Counted from the stretch's first letter, positions 17,475 through 27,011 are shown. The stretch: DNA of 64,000 bases from Maribacter sp. PR1 (GCF_028464145.1 NZ_JAQPCG010000003.1:62001-126000), one strand, 5' to 3'. Notes: generated from the sequence alone by a model not told the origin. Program-made: numbers and translations.

Positions 17475-18539
17475 ATGGCAGGAAATTCCTTTGGAAACTT
17501 ATTTAGGGTAACAACGTTTGGTGAATCCCATGGACGGGCTATTGGAGGTGTTTTAGATGGTTGTCCCGCGGGTATACCTTTGGATACGGATTTAATACAA
17601 AAAGACTTGGACAGAAGAAAACCTGGACAGTCCACCATTGTTACACAACGAAAGGAACCTGATGCTGTGGAAATATATTCTGGTGTTTTCGAGGGTAAAA
17701 CTACGGGGACTCCTATTGGTTTTGCTATTCACAATACCAATCAAAAGTCAAAGGATTATGGCCATATAAAGGATTCCTATAGACCTTCCCATGCCGATTA
17801 TGTCTATGATCAAAAGTATGGTTTCCGGGATTATAGAGGGGGAGGAAGAAGCTCGGCACGTGAAACAGCTAGTAGGGTAGTGGCCGGTGCTATTGCCAAG
17901 CAATTTTTAGAAGGTATTGAAATAAACGCATTTGTTTCCCAGGTTGGAGATTTAAAGTTGGAAAAGAGTTATTTACAATTGGACCTAAAAACTGCCGAGG
18001 ATAATATAGTTCGATGTCCGGATCAGGAAATGGCCTCCAAAATGGAGAAGTTCATAAAAGGAGTTAAAAAAGATGGAGATACCATTGGTGGTGTAATCAC
18101 GTGTGTAGCTAAAAATGTTCCAGTGGGATTAGGGGAACCTGTTTTTGATAAACTTCATGCCGAACTGGGTAAAGCAATGCTCTCCATAAACGCTGTAAAA
18201 GGATTTGAATATGGTAGTGGTTTTGAAGGTGTAGCCATGAAGGGAAGTGAACATAACGACCCGTTTAACTCTGACGGTTCCACAAAGAGCAATCATAGTG
18301 GAGGTGTACAGGGAGGTATTAGTAATGGCATGGATATCTATTTCAATGTGGCGTTTAAACCGGTAGCCACGGTAATACAAGGCTATGAAACTATAGATAA
18401 AGAAGGTAACAAGGTCGTAACCCAGGGAAAAGGTAGACATGACCCCTGTGTTGTTCCTAGGGCCGTACCCATTGTTGAAGCCATGACAGCCTTGGTATTG
18501 GCCGACTATATGTTACTTTCAAGGACAAATAAAATTTAA
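17475..18539 (+). CDS. aroC: Chorismate synthase
   Basis: 354 residues, normal length. Signature segments are GESHG near the N-terminus ([19 protein letters not shown]), [15 protein letters not shown] (about 116-130), and [19 protein letters not shown] (about 257-290), which bind reduced FMN and EPSP. It converts 5-enolpyruvylshikimate-3-phosphate to chorismate, the branch point for aromatic amino acids, folate and menaquinone. The gene stands alone with its own promoter, followed by a dicarboxylate symporter on the same strand. Confidence 0.97.
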   Translation: MAGNSFGNLFRVTTFGESHGRAIGGVLDGCPAGIPLDTDLIQKDLDRRKPGQSTIVTQRKEPDAVEIYSGVFEGKTTGTPIGFAIHNTNQKSKDYGHIKDSYRPSHADYVYDQKYGFRDYRGGGRSSARETASRVVAGAIAKQFLEGIEINAFVSQVGDLKLEKSYLQLDLKTAEDNIVRCPDQEMASKMEKFIKGVKKDGDTIGGVITCVAKNVPVGLGEPVFDKLHAELGKAMLSINAVKGFEYGSGFEGVAMKGSEHNDPFNSDGSTKSNHSGGVQGGISNGMDIYFNVAFKPVATVIQGYETIDKEGNKVVTQGKGRHDPCVVPRAVPIVEAMTALVLADYMLLSRTNKI

Positions 18540-18598
18540 TCTTTACGGTGTAGCGTGTCTGCATTCTATTTGGTATCTTGACCCAAAAGAATAGCAAT

Positions 18599-19924
18599 AT
18601 GCGTAAACTTGAATTGCATTGGCAAATACTGATAGGAATGCTTTTAGGCATTCTTTTTGGTTTTTTGATGACCCAAGTAGATTGGGGTAAAGATTTTGTT
18701 GGGGATTGGATTCAGCCCTTCGGAACCATCTTTGTAAAACTTTTAAAATTAATTGCTATACCCCTTATTTTAGCTTCTTTGATAAAGGGTATTTCCGATT
18801 TAAAGGACATTTCCAAATTCCGAAATATAGGGCTTCGTACTATTGTTATTTATATATGCACGACGGTTGTGGCTATAACCATAGGTTTGGTTTTGGTCAA
18901 TATCATGCAACCAGGAGAAGGTATTTCTGAGGAAACAATTACCAAGTTGACGGATACATACGCCGGTGATAGTGGTGTAACATCCAAAATGGAAGAGGCT
19001 TCTAGACAAAAAGGAGCTGGTCCACTTCAATTTTTGGAAGATATGGTTCCAGATAATGCATTATCTGCCATGACCAACAACAGTTTAATGCTACAGGTAA
19101 TCTTCTTCGCCATATTTTTAGGGATTTCGATGTTATTGGTGGGTGAGAAATCAGCGAAACCCATGAAAAAGTTCTTTGATTCATTAAACGATATCGTATT
19201 GAAAATGGTGGATTTAATAATGCTCTCCGCCCCATACGCCGTATTTGCACTCTTGGCAGGTGTAGTAGTTTCCTCGAGCGATCCTGAATTATTATTGGCA
19301 CTGTTAAAATATGCTGGCGTTGTTGTCCTAGGTTTGGCCTTGATGATCGTCTTTTATTCCATTGTCGTATCAACCTTTACCAGGTATAACCCCTTGACCT
19401 TTCTAAGTAAAATGAGTCCGGCGCAATTACTTGCATTCTCAACAAGTTCCAGTGCGGCTACTTTACCTGTAACGATGGAAAGGGTAGAGGAGCATATTGG
19501 TGTGGATAAGGAAGTTTCAAGTTTTGTCTTACCCGTTGGCGCCACAATTAATATGGACGGTACAAGTCTGTATCAAGGGGTGGCTGCCGTATTTATAGCT
19601 CAGGCACTTGCTTTCGACCTTACTATTGCCAACCAATTGACTATCGTGCTCACTGCTCTTCTGGCATCCATCGGCTCGGCTGCCGTACCGGGAGCAGGAA
19701 TGGTCATGTTAGTGATTGTTTTGGAGTCCATTGGCTTTCCTCAGGATAAACTGGCCATTGGACTGGCTTTGATTTTTGCCGTCGATAGACCGTTGGATAT
19801 GTGTAGAACCGTAGTCAACGTTACAGGTGATGCCACAGTAGCCATGATGGTAGCAAAATCTGTCGGAAAGCTAGGAAAGCCCAAAGTAAAGAATTGGGAC
19901 GACCATTATAATGAGGTAAAATAG
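18599..19924 (+). CDS. Dicarboxylate/amino acid:cation symporter (DAACS family)
   Basis: 441 residues from the ATG at 18599; an upstream TTG at 18578 would add seven polar residues. Family motifs are present: the serine-rich hairpin AFSTSSSAATLPVTM, the substrate loop NMDGTSLYQG, and the late VDRPLDMCRTVVNVTGDATVAMMVAK. It cotransports glutamate, aspartate or C4-dicarboxylates with Na+ or H+. A soluble insertion at about 110-160 (GISEETITKLTDTYAG and following) lies between early membrane helices, as in many bacterial members. Confidence 0.92.
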   Translation: MRKLELHWQILIGMLLGILFGFLMTQVDWGKDFVGDWIQPFGTIFVKLLKLIAIPLILASLIKGISDLKDISKFRNIGLRTIVIYICTTVVAITIGLVLVNIMQPGEGISEETITKLTDTYAGDSGVTSKMEEASRQKGAGPLQFLEDMVPDNALSAMTNNSLMLQVIFFAIFLGISMLLVGEKSAKPMKKFFDSLNDIVLKMVDLIMLSAPYAVFALLAGVVVSSSDPELLLALLKYAGVVVLGLALMIVFYSIVVSTFTRYNPLTFLSKMSPAQLLAFSTSSSAATLPVTMERVEEHIGVDKEVSSFVLPVGATINMDGTSLYQGVAAVFIAQALAFDLTIANQLTIVLTALLASIGSAAVPGAGMVMLVIVLESIGFPQDKLAIGLALIFAVDRPLDMCRTVVNVTGDATVAMMVAKSVGKLGKPKVKNWDDHYNEVK

Positions 19925-19989
19925 AAGCTGATTTATATATTAGAATCGTATATGATTATATTTAATTTATTGAAAATTAAATATTTGGC

Positions 19990-20772
19990 TTAATTAAACG
20001 AGCGATACTTGCTCATGGTGAACATATAGACGCCATAGCATGCCAATCCTGCGGCAACCAGACCCATTAGCCAAGGTCCTGAGGAGTTCTGTTGTAAAAA
20101 GGAGAATGCCCCGGAAGTTCCTTGCATACCGCTTGATGCACTGCCGCCAATTGATAATCCGGCGGTGACAAAGAAATAGGCTACTATGCCCACTAAGATT
20201 CCTCTTGCGGTTAAACCTGCATATCCCATATTCTTAATGAATTTCCGCTTTTTACTATCGGACATGGCCTTAAGGTTAAACTTGGATATAAACTTACCTT
20301 TATAGGCTTTAATGAATTGATAGATGCTCTTGCCCGCAAGACATATCCCAACAGCTAGAAATATGTATTGCTGATATTCTGAAGGTATCATCGAAGATTT
20401 ACTTCCTCCGCCACTTCCCGATTGTGAAAATGCATTAAGAATGGCGAAAAAACCAAGTCCCATATAAATTAGTCCGCTGATGAAAAAGCTAATTCGCTTT
20501 ACGGCCCCCTTGCTGTCATCCCCAATATTTTCCGGGTCCTGTATGCTTTGAATAAATCTCCACAGCGCATAACAGCAAAGGCCAAGTCCCAGTGCTACCA
20601 AAATAAACTTACCAAAAGGTTGATTTTCCAAAAAATCGATTACCTCTAACTTTCCGGCTTTCTGTCCGCCCAGGTTAAAGGCAGCCATGAAGGCTAAAAC
20701 CCCTGTTATTAAATAAACGACACCTTTTGCCGCGAATCCGGTCTTTGCTGCTTTCTTTATTTTATCATCCAT
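19990..20772 (-). CDS. DUF1206 family membrane protein
   Basis: 260 residues from MDDKIKK at 20772; an upstream ATG at 20799 is possible but less likely. Three copies of a roughly 70-residue unit, each with two membrane helices, are visible, beginning near AKTGFAAKGVVYLITG, AVKRISFFISGLIYMGLG and NMGYAGLTARGILVGIV. Tandem DUF1206 repeats are known in Bacteroidota and Actinobacteria; function is unknown. A serine/glycine stretch (SQSGSGGGSKSS) forms an exposed loop. Confidence 0.85.
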   Translation of the reverse strand: MDDKIKKAAKTGFAAKGVVYLITGVLAFMAAFNLGGQKAGKLEVIDFLENQPFGKFILVALGLGLCCYALWRFIQSIQDPENIGDDSKGAVKRISFFISGLIYMGLGFFAILNAFSQSGSGGGSKSSMIPSEYQQYIFLAVGICLAGKSIYQFIKAYKGKFISKFNLKAMSDSKKRKFIKNMGYAGLTARGILVGIVAYFFVTAGLSIGGSASSGMQGTSGAFSFLQQNSSGPWLMGLVAAGLACYGVYMFTMSKYRSFN

Positions 20773-20842
20773 AGTCACAATATTGATATTTATACTCAAA
20801 AACAGTGACTTGGAAGATATACTTGTTAATCCATTTGCGAAA

Positions 20843-21247
20843 CTATAGGAATTTGGACTTTATTTCTGGGGTAGGAATCATACATTCATCCTTTTTGCCA
20901 TACCAAGAGTATCGATTTCGAGCAATTATATCGTATACGATATTTCGTAACGAACTGGGAATCAATCCAAGTATTTTTGAAAGGGTGCGATACCCTTTTA
21001 ATTCTTTACCGATTTCCAACGCTGCATCTGATTTGAGATAGTAGGCCACCCCTGGTTCTATAAGTACGACTGAATCTATTTTCTGGGTATCAATTGTTCT
21101 TTCGGAAAGTAATTTTTGGGCAATCTCACTTTGCAGGGAAGCAAAGCGAAATAGGTCTTCTTTGTCTCTTTTTATTATAAATTGAACGAAGCCATTACAA
21201 ACATTGCAAACGCCGTCGAACAATATTATTTTTTTTGGTTCTTTCAC
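20843..21247 (-). CDS. DCC family thiol-disulfide oxidoreductase-like protein (DUF393)
   Basis: 134 residues. The signature DGVCNVCNGFVQFIIKRD (from about residue 10) contains the CxxC and Asp that give the DCC family its name; FRFASLQSEIAQKLL and YLKSDAALEI follow as expected. The family has a thioredoxin-like fold and probable redox function, but no defined substrate. An exact copy of the ATCGTATACGAT palindrome lies inside this gene (20930-20941). Confidence 0.88.
   Translation of the reverse strand: MKEPKKIILFDGVCNVCNGFVQFIIKRDKEDLFRFASLQSEIAQKLLSERTIDTQKIDSVVLIEPGVAYYLKSDAALEIGKELKGYRTLSKILGLIPSSLRNIVYDIIARNRYSWYGKKDECMIPTPEIKSKFL
20930..20941. repeat. ATCGTATACGAT palindrome, copy 1
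   Basis: Exact 12-base palindrome inside the DCC-family gene, where it is read as the codons ATC GTA TAC GAT on the minus strand. See the finding on the palindrome cluster. Confidence 0.7.
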
Positions 21248-21277
21248 TTTATAAAGATAGCTAATGCTTTCTGCTTA

Positions 21278-23149
21278 CTACAAGCTATTTAGGAAAGTTC
21301 CCAAATCGGTATCCTTATCCAATCCCAACTTCTTTTTAAGGCGGTATTTGGATTTCAGGATACTATCGGGTAAAACGTTCAAGGTTGCGGCAATTTCCTT
21401 GGTGGTCAGGTTCATACGCAAGAAGGCGGCCAGGCGGATTTCCTTCTCGGAGATATCCGGATAAATGGTCTTAAGTTTTTGGTCGAAATCGTTGTGCACG
21501 TCGGCAAAATAACTTTTAAACACCTCCCAATCCTTGTCCGAAGCATTCTCCTTTTTCAAGAGCATCACAATACGTCTAAACTCCATTTTAAACTTCTCCG
21601 GGGAATTCTTTATGTTTTCCAAGTTCTCCATGAGTTCCTGAATAAAGGTGTTCTTTTGCACCAAGTGAAGGGTTTGACTGGCCAGTTCTTTTTGCTTGTG
21701 TTCAATTTCTTGTTGATAGATAGCTTCCTGTTTTTCCCTGGCAATACGGTTTTTCTTTATGCGTTGCCTAAAGCCGAAGAACAGGAGGCCGGAAACGGCT
21801 AGGGCGGACGCCATTCCCCCGGCATAGATTCCTTTTTGGAGCTTGTCGGCCTTGGATTGGGCGTTTAAGGTCTTGATCTCTTCTTCTTGAAGTGCTATCT
21901 CAGCTTCCTTTTTTTCGGTTTCGTAAATAGTCTTCAACTCTTCAATTTGATTCGTCTTTTTTAAATTGTAAATACTATCCCTATAGAATTCATATAATTT
22001 CCTGTCCTTTAACGCTAAAGTTTCGTTTTTGAAGGCCTCTTCATATAATTTAGATCTAAATAGGCGCAGATTGGACTGATATTCCAAGGAATTCACTGAA
22101 TCGGCTATTTGTAAAGCTGTATTGATATTAAACAGGCTATTTTCCAAATCCTGTTTCTTCAAATACAATTCCGCCTTATTTTGTAAAACTTGTATTCTAT
22201 TGTTTATAAAACCTTTGCTTTCGTGAAATTTCCAACTCTTGTTTAAATATTCTTCTGCCAAAGAATGCTCACCTGTCTTTACATAGGCCCCTCCTAGATT
22301 GGTATATCCTATGGCGGCAGTTCCTTCTAAATCGAATTTTTCACTAATATCAATACTTTTAATAAAATTGCTTATAGCTAATTCTTTATTATTCATCTCC
22401 AAATAGGATGTGCCTATATCTATATAGGCTTCGGCAGCAAAAACATTATCATCCGTTTCTAAATATACTTTAAGTGCCTTTTTGTAATATTCAATAGAAG
22501 CTTCATAATTTTTTAGATTGTACTGGATATGACCAATTTTCCTAAGTATATCCGCCTCCATATACGGTTCGGTTTCCAGCGTGTCCAAAATTTTAAGTGC
22601 TTCTGAAAACTTCAATTGGGCAATACTGTAATTGCCTTTGTTCATGTGGATTGTTCCTAAATGGCCGGTTGTAACTCCATATTTGATAGGGTCCCCAACC
22701 TTTTTGAACAACTCGATAGCTTCTTCATACGTTTGAAATGAATTGTCATACTCCCCAAGTAGCCCATAATGATTCCCGATATCGGATAAAGCCATTGCCA
22801 AGGTTTTGTCATCATGAAGTTCGATGGCAAGCTCCTTGGTTTTTGTATGATAAAATAAAGAAGAATCCATATTTCCGAGATAATTATGGTTGGATCCAAG
22901 TAAATGATAAGAATCCATTATATACTTCTTCAAATTAGCCGAATCTGCCATTTTAAGCCTTTTTCTGGCATAAACCAATGCTTCTTTTGGGTTACTATAA
23001 ATAGCCTTATTATAGAGTGCTGCCAATGTATCCAGTTTATTTTCGATGGATGTACCCTTACTTAGAATGTCGCTAGTGTTATCTGAGGTTGCTTTTTGTG
23101 CGATACAAAATATCGGCATTAAAAGAAGTACTGAGAGTAAATTTTTCAT
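21278..23149 (-). CDS. TPR / membrane / LuxR-like HTH regulator, paralog B
   Basis: 623 residues. A signal peptide-like N-terminus (ending IFCIAQ) precedes about eight tetratricopeptide repeats (about 40-400), a coiled-coil region (ETEKKEAEIALQEEEIKTL), one membrane helix (about 455-472), a second charged coiled coil and a C-terminal helix-turn-helix (ISEKEIRLAAFLRMNLTTKEIAATLNVLPDSILKSKYRLKKKLGL). The sensor side thus probably faces the periplasm and the DNA-binding side the cytoplasm. Its start overlaps the stop of the preceding paralog by 4 bases, so the two are co-transcribed. Residues from YETEKK to KKKLGL are identical to the paralog. The signal is unknown. Confidence 0.85.
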   Translation of the reverse strand: MKNLLSVLLLMPIFCIAQKATSDNTSDILSKGTSIENKLDTLAALYNKAIYSNPKEALVYARKRLKMADSANLKKYIMDSYHLLGSNHNYLGNMDSSLFYHTKTKELAIELHDDKTLAMALSDIGNHYGLLGEYDNSFQTYEEAIELFKKVGDPIKYGVTTGHLGTIHMNKGNYSIAQLKFSEALKILDTLETEPYMEADILRKIGHIQYNLKNYEASIEYYKKALKVYLETDDNVFAAEAYIDIGTSYLEMNNKELAISNFIKSIDISEKFDLEGTAAIGYTNLGGAYVKTGEHSLAEEYLNKSWKFHESKGFINNRIQVLQNKAELYLKKQDLENSLFNINTALQIADSVNSLEYQSNLRLFRSKLYEEAFKNETLALKDRKLYEFYRDSIYNLKKTNQIEELKTIYETEKKEAEIALQEEEIKTLNAQSKADKLQKGIYAGGMASALAVSGLLFFGFRQRIKKNRIAREKQEAIYQQEIEHKQKELASQTLHLVQKNTFIQELMENLENIKNSPEKFKMEFRRIVMLLKKENASDKDWEVFKSYFADVHNDFDQKLKTIYPDISEKEIRLAAFLRMNLTTKEIAATLNVLPDSILKSKYRLKKKLGLDKDTDLGTFLNSL

Positions 23150-25026
23150 AAAGCATTTAAAAATTGGTTTAAATCCTGATCTTTACCCAATCCCAACTTC
23201 TTTTTAAGGCGGTATTTGGATTTTAAGATACTGTCCGGGAGTACGTTTAGTGTGGCGGCAATCTCTTTCGTGGTCAGGTTCATGCGTAAAAAGGCGGCCA
23301 GGCGGATCTCCTTCTCGGAGATATCCGGATAAATGGTCTTAAGTTTTTGGTCGAAATCGTTATGCACGTCGGCAAAATAGCTTTTAAACACCTCCCAATC
23401 CTTGTCCGAAGCGTTCTCCTTCTTTAATAACATAACAATACGTCTAAACTCCATTTTAAACTTCTCCGGGGAGTTCTTTATGTTTTCCAAGTTCTCCATG
23501 AGTTCCTGAATAAAGGTGTTCTTTTGTACCAAGTGGAGGGTTTGGCTGGCCAATTCCTTTTGCTTGTGTTCAATTTCTTGTTGATAGATAGCCTCCTGTT
23601 TTTCCCTGGCAATACGGTTTTTCTTTATGCGTTGCCTAAACCCGAAGAACAGGAGGCCGGAAACGGCTAGTGCCGAGGCCATTCCCCCGGCATAGATTCC
23701 TTTTTGGAGCTTGTCGGCCTTGGATTGGGCGTTTAAGGTCTTGATCTCTTCTTCTTGAAGTGCTATCTCCGCTTCTTTCTTTTCGGTTTCGTAAAGGGTT
23801 TGCAATTGCTCAATTTGTCTTGATTTTTTGGCATTAAAGATACTGTCCTTAATCACATTCATTTTAAGCAAGTCCATCAAGGCACTTTTTTCCATACCCC
23901 ATAAAGCATAGGCTTTCGACCTGTAGTCCAAAGCATTTTTGAGTTCATTGGATTGCCCAACGGAATCTGCCCATTCCACTGAACGATTTAAGTGATCAAG
24001 GGCATTTTCCTGTTGCCCCATTAAGGCGTAGGTATATCCCAAATGATATTCATGGACAATTTTGTTTGCCATGCTTTCTTCATGTTCTAAGTCTTTTACA
24101 GATTCATTAAAGGCTAGAATTGCTTGGGTATATTGTCCCTGTTCTCTCAATGCAATTGCCAAATTCGCAAGAGCAAGAGATTTAGATTCCTTAAAGTCAT
24201 GTTCTTCGGAAATCCTAATACTTGTATTGTAGCTTTTTATGGCCTCCCCATAATCCTTTATTGCCAAGTATACGTTTCCCTTATCGGACCATACGTAGGA
24301 TTGGAATAAAAAGTCGTTGACTTCTGTATAAATGGCATTGGATTCATTAAAATAGCGAAGCGCATCTTTAAAGTCTTCCTCCTGATAATTGAGCTTTGCA
24401 ATATTTCTGTAAATGTCACCTCGTCTAAATATGTCCCTGGGAATAGTATCTAGAACACTAAGTGCAGCTTTATAACCCTTCATTGCATTTACAAAATCTC
24501 CCTGCTCATAAAAATGATAGGCTCTATTATTTAACGTTACGCCATAATTGAGATAATCGTTTTCCTCCAAGTTCATTCTGGCGACCGTGTCCATAAGCAT
24601 TATAGCCTTGGCATAATTACCATTCTGTCCCTCTATAACAGAGATATTTGCCATCGCACTGGCTAAATTTCTTTGAATTCCAAATTCTTTTGAAGTTGAA
24701 ATAGATTTTTGATAGTACAATAAGGCACTATCCATTTTTTGCAGTGCTCCGTAACCGTTGGCCTTTAAAAAATATCCGTCTGAGAGACCATCTCCGTAAC
24801 CATGATCACTGCTTATGTTCGTTATTTTCTCCGCTAAGGATATAGACTTGTAGGAATCATTATACATGTGTAGCTCTGCCAAACGGCATAAAATGTCCAC
24901 ACTGTCTTTAAAATTTTTGCTCACACTAAGAGTTTGATTTAAACTATCTAATTTGTTTGTCGACTCCTGAGAAGACAAAATGAGACTAAATAAAATGAAG
25001 ATAATTGACAATGTTCTTTTAATCAT
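23146..25026 (-). CDS. TPR / membrane / LuxR-like HTH regulator, paralog A
   Basis: 626 residues with the same plan as its neighbour: signal peptide (LFSLILSSQ), TPR units across about 40-400, coiled coil, one membrane helix (VSGLLFFGF region) and a C-terminal LuxR-like helix-turn-helix. The 202 residues from YETEKK to KKKLGL are identical to paralog B, whereas the TPR part is clearly different (for example WADSVGQSNELKNALDYRSKAYALWGMEK here). It is the first gene of the pair and divergent from the cytolysin-like gene across a repeat-rich region of 296 bases. One-component membrane regulators of this plan are common in Flavobacteriia; the target genes are inferred to include the divergent lipoprotein. 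Confidence 0.85.
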   Translation of the reverse strand: MIKRTLSIIFILFSLILSSQESTNKLDSLNQTLSVSKNFKDSVDILCRLAELHMYNDSYKSISLAEKITNISSDHGYGDGLSDGYFLKANGYGALQKMDSALLYYQKSISTSKEFGIQRNLASAMANISVIEGQNGNYAKAIMLMDTVARMNLEENDYLNYGVTLNNRAYHFYEQGDFVNAMKGYKAALSVLDTIPRDIFRRGDIYRNIAKLNYQEEDFKDALRYFNESNAIYTEVNDFLFQSYVWSDKGNVYLAIKDYGEAIKSYNTSIRISEEHDFKESKSLALANLAIALREQGQYTQAILAFNESVKDLEHEESMANKIVHEYHLGYTYALMGQQENALDHLNRSVEWADSVGQSNELKNALDYRSKAYALWGMEKSALMDLLKMNVIKDSIFNAKKSRQIEQLQTLYETEKKEAEIALQEEEIKTLNAQSKADKLQKGIYAGGMASALAVSGLLFFGFRQRIKKNRIAREKQEAIYQQEIEHKQKELASQTLHLVQKNTFIQELMENLENIKNSPEKFKMEFRRIVMLLKKENASDKDWEVFKSYFADVHNDFDQKLKTIYPDISEKEIRLAAFLRMNLTTKEIAATLNVLPDSILKSKYRLKKKLGLGKDQDLNQFLNAL

Positions 25027-25091
25027 AATGACTAAAGTGGTTGATTAACTAATACATATACAAGTTAATCTTAAATGGTTTAAAATCAAGG

Positions 25092-25259
25092 TTGTCCATG
25101 GTTTGTCCATACTAATAGGGTAACGGTCAAAACTAAAAATTAATATAAAATATTGAATATCAGAATATTAAATGAATTATCTTTTCTTCAAAATTTGAAT
25201 TGTCCATAGTGTTTTAGTGTATCATTTGGGGATTCTGTCCATACTTTGTCCATGGACAA
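25092..25259. promoter_or_regulatory. TGTCCAT repeat cluster in the divergent promoter region
   Basis: Five copies of TGTCCAT followed by A or G are found: starting at 25094, 25105, 25201, 25236 and 25248 (to within a base). Two pairs have 11-base spacing (TTGTCCATGGT-TTGTCCATACT at 25092-25113, and CTGTCCATACT-TTGTCCATGGA at 25235-25256). The last copy completes a perfect 14-base palindrome, TTGTCCATGGACAA (25246-25259), about 27 bases before a -10-like TAGTTTTG at 25286-25293 for the cytolysin-like gene. One-turn spacing suggests cooperative binding on one DNA face, plausibly by the adjacent LuxR-like regulators. Confidence 0.65.
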
Positions 25260-25322
25260 TATTAGGTAAGGTCTTGATTAGAAGATAGTTTTGAGGTGTT
25301 GAATCCAAAAAACCTTAGAATT

Positions 25323-26876
25323 ATGAAAACAATCAATTTTAAAAACCTGAAAGGGGCATCCATTATGTTAGTCGGTTTAACCCTCGGGGTCAGCTCCTGT
25401 AGTAAGGACACCATTGAACCTATTGACCAAAACCAAGGCGTTGATGGAGTAGAGGCGGATAGTATCAATGCCTACCTGGCTAAACTTAGTTATGACCCAG
25501 ATGTATTACTAAATGTTCAGAGTTCTCCAGGGTCTGAATCCAAGGTAATAAGTGACAACTCAAGCAATAGCCTTGGATCCGTTAATGAGTGTAGAACCAA
25601 CGAGTATGATATTCGATCCAATTTTGAGGATGTGGCCATCTTTGATCCCACGTTGGGGGTTATTTATCCTGGTGCCCTAATTATTGGGAACAATCAAATG
25701 TTGGATGGTTCACCCCAACCGCTTCAAATACAAAGGGCTCCTATGAGATTACGTCTAGACCTTCCTGGAATAGGGGAAAGGGGGACCTTGGAAGTTGGTA
25801 GTCCAGATTATGGAACGGTGCAAACGGCCCTAGATGATGGTCTTGAGTACTGGAACAATGACATCGCCCCACAGGGATATGAAATAGCTTCTAATGCGTA
25901 TTATGAATCTACCACGGCATATACTTCCCAACAAATGAGCCTAGATTTGGGAGTAGGTGTAGAGTGGGCTAGTGGATCTTCTTTCGAATCCCAATTTAGT
26001 TATAGCAGTACTTCGGAAAAAAGAGTGGCTGCCATACTTTACAGGCAAGTGTTTTATGAAGTGACTATGGTAACCCCGGATTCACCGGCAGATGTTTTTG
26101 GCAGCTCAATTGACCTTAACCGAGTACAATCGTTAATGAATTCAGATGCGCCCCCGGCCTATGTCAGTTCCGTTCAATATGGAAGGATTATCATGGTACG
26201 GATGGAAACTACTAGTACGGAAACCAGTGTAGAACTGGATGCTGCCTTGGAATATGCCAGTATCGGAAAAGACGTAAATGCAGATGTTGAGGCCAAATAT
26301 AAGTCCATATTAGAGCAATCCACCATCAATGTGGTAACCATAGGAGGAAATGCGGAAGTAGCTTCAAAAGTTATTACAGGGAGCGATGTGGCATCCTCTG
26401 GAGGCCTTAATTATGTAATTACGGAAGGGGCTTTGTACAGTAGGGATAATCCTGGTGCACCAATTGCCTATACAGTAAAGTATTTGAAAGACAATAGAAT
26501 TGCAAAAATGGGCTACAATACAGATTACAGAATCGAGGAATGCCAGACCTATGCATATGACCATGAAAGCTTAGATGTAGATAATAATTCCATATTTGAT
26601 GTTAGGTTCCGATTTATCTATAAAAGCCGTGACGGAAATAATACTACAGTAGGAGGTTATACTACGGTTAATAATGGTCAAAGAAAGGTGGTAAGTCCAC
26701 CGAATGGCTCCCATGATGTGAAAGTTGAATTTCAATTTCAGGATGCATTTATTTGGACCAAGTTTGGAGATACTAAAAGTTATGGCTATATAAGTTCTCA
26801 GAAATGTTTCGAGATTACCAATGAGGGTATTCTCCAAGGATTTCGCATCCATTTGACGCCTGTTTCCTGTAATTAA
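25323..26876 (+). CDS. Cholesterol-dependent-cytolysin-like (thiol-activated cytolysin family) lipoprotein
   Basis: 517 residues from the ATG at 25323; an upstream TTG at 25296 is less likely because the lipoprotein signal begins here, with lipobox GVSSC (Cys26). The pore-former core is recognisable: YLAKLSYDPDVLL, GVIYPGALIIGNNQMLDG, QRAPMRLRLDLPG, a Ser/Gly-rich segment (WASGSSFESQFSYSSTSEKR), FYEVTMVTPDSPADVFGSSID and YGRIIMVRMETTS, in the order seen in cytolysins. The C-terminal part (about 415-517) is beta-rich but lacks the Trp-rich undecapeptide (ECTGLAWEWWR) and the Thr-Leu cholesterol motif, so cholesterol binding is not expected. It may be a Bacteroidota CDC-like pore former acting on bacteria or protists; the lipid anchor suggests surface delivery. 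Activity is inferred. Confidence 0.85.
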   Translation: MKTINFKNLKGASIMLVGLTLGVSSCSKDTIEPIDQNQGVDGVEADSINAYLAKLSYDPDVLLNVQSSPGSESKVISDNSSNSLGSVNECRTNEYDIRSNFEDVAIFDPTLGVIYPGALIIGNNQMLDGSPQPLQIQRAPMRLRLDLPGIGERGTLEVGSPDYGTVQTALDDGLEYWNNDIAPQGYEIASNAYYESTTAYTSQQMSLDLGVGVEWASGSSFESQFSYSSTSEKRVAAILYRQVFYEVTMVTPDSPADVFGSSIDLNRVQSLMNSDAPPAYVSSVQYGRIIMVRMETTSTETSVELDAALEYASIGKDVNADVEAKYKSILEQSTINVVTIGGNAEVASKVITGSDVASSGGLNYVITEGALYSRDNPGAPIAYTVKYLKDNRIAKMGYNTDYRIEECQTYAYDHESLDVDNNSIFDVRFRFIYKSRDGNNTTVGGYTTVNNGQRKVVSPPNGSHDVKVEFQFQDAFIWTKFGDTKSYGYISSQKCFEITNEGILQGFRIHLTPVSCN

Positions 26877-26899
26877 ATAGATTTCCGGATAAGCGAATG

Positions 26900-26951
26900 A
26901 CAGTCGGCCGCTCAAGTTGGGTTCAACAACTTGATGTCGGCTGTTTTTTTA
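26900..26951 (+). terminator. Rho-independent terminator after the cytolysin-like gene
   Basis: The outer stem ACAGTCGGC (26900-26908) pairs with GTCGGCTGT (26936-26944) including two G-U pairs; the inner stem TCAAGTTG (26912-26919) pairs with CAACTTGA (26927-26934) around a 7-base loop. A T-run follows. It is 24 bases past the stop codon. Confidence 0.85.
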
Positions 26952-26979
26952 CAAAAACCCTATTAAAAAATAGTCTATT

Positions 26980-26991
26980 ATCGTATACGAT
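26980..26991. repeat. ATCGTATACGAT palindrome, copy 2
   Basis: Exact 12-base palindrome in the gap between the cytolysin-like gene and the MutS2-like gene; this is the only exact intergenic copy. Confidence 0.7.
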
Positions 26992-27011
26992 TATATATAA
27001 TTGTTTGATTA

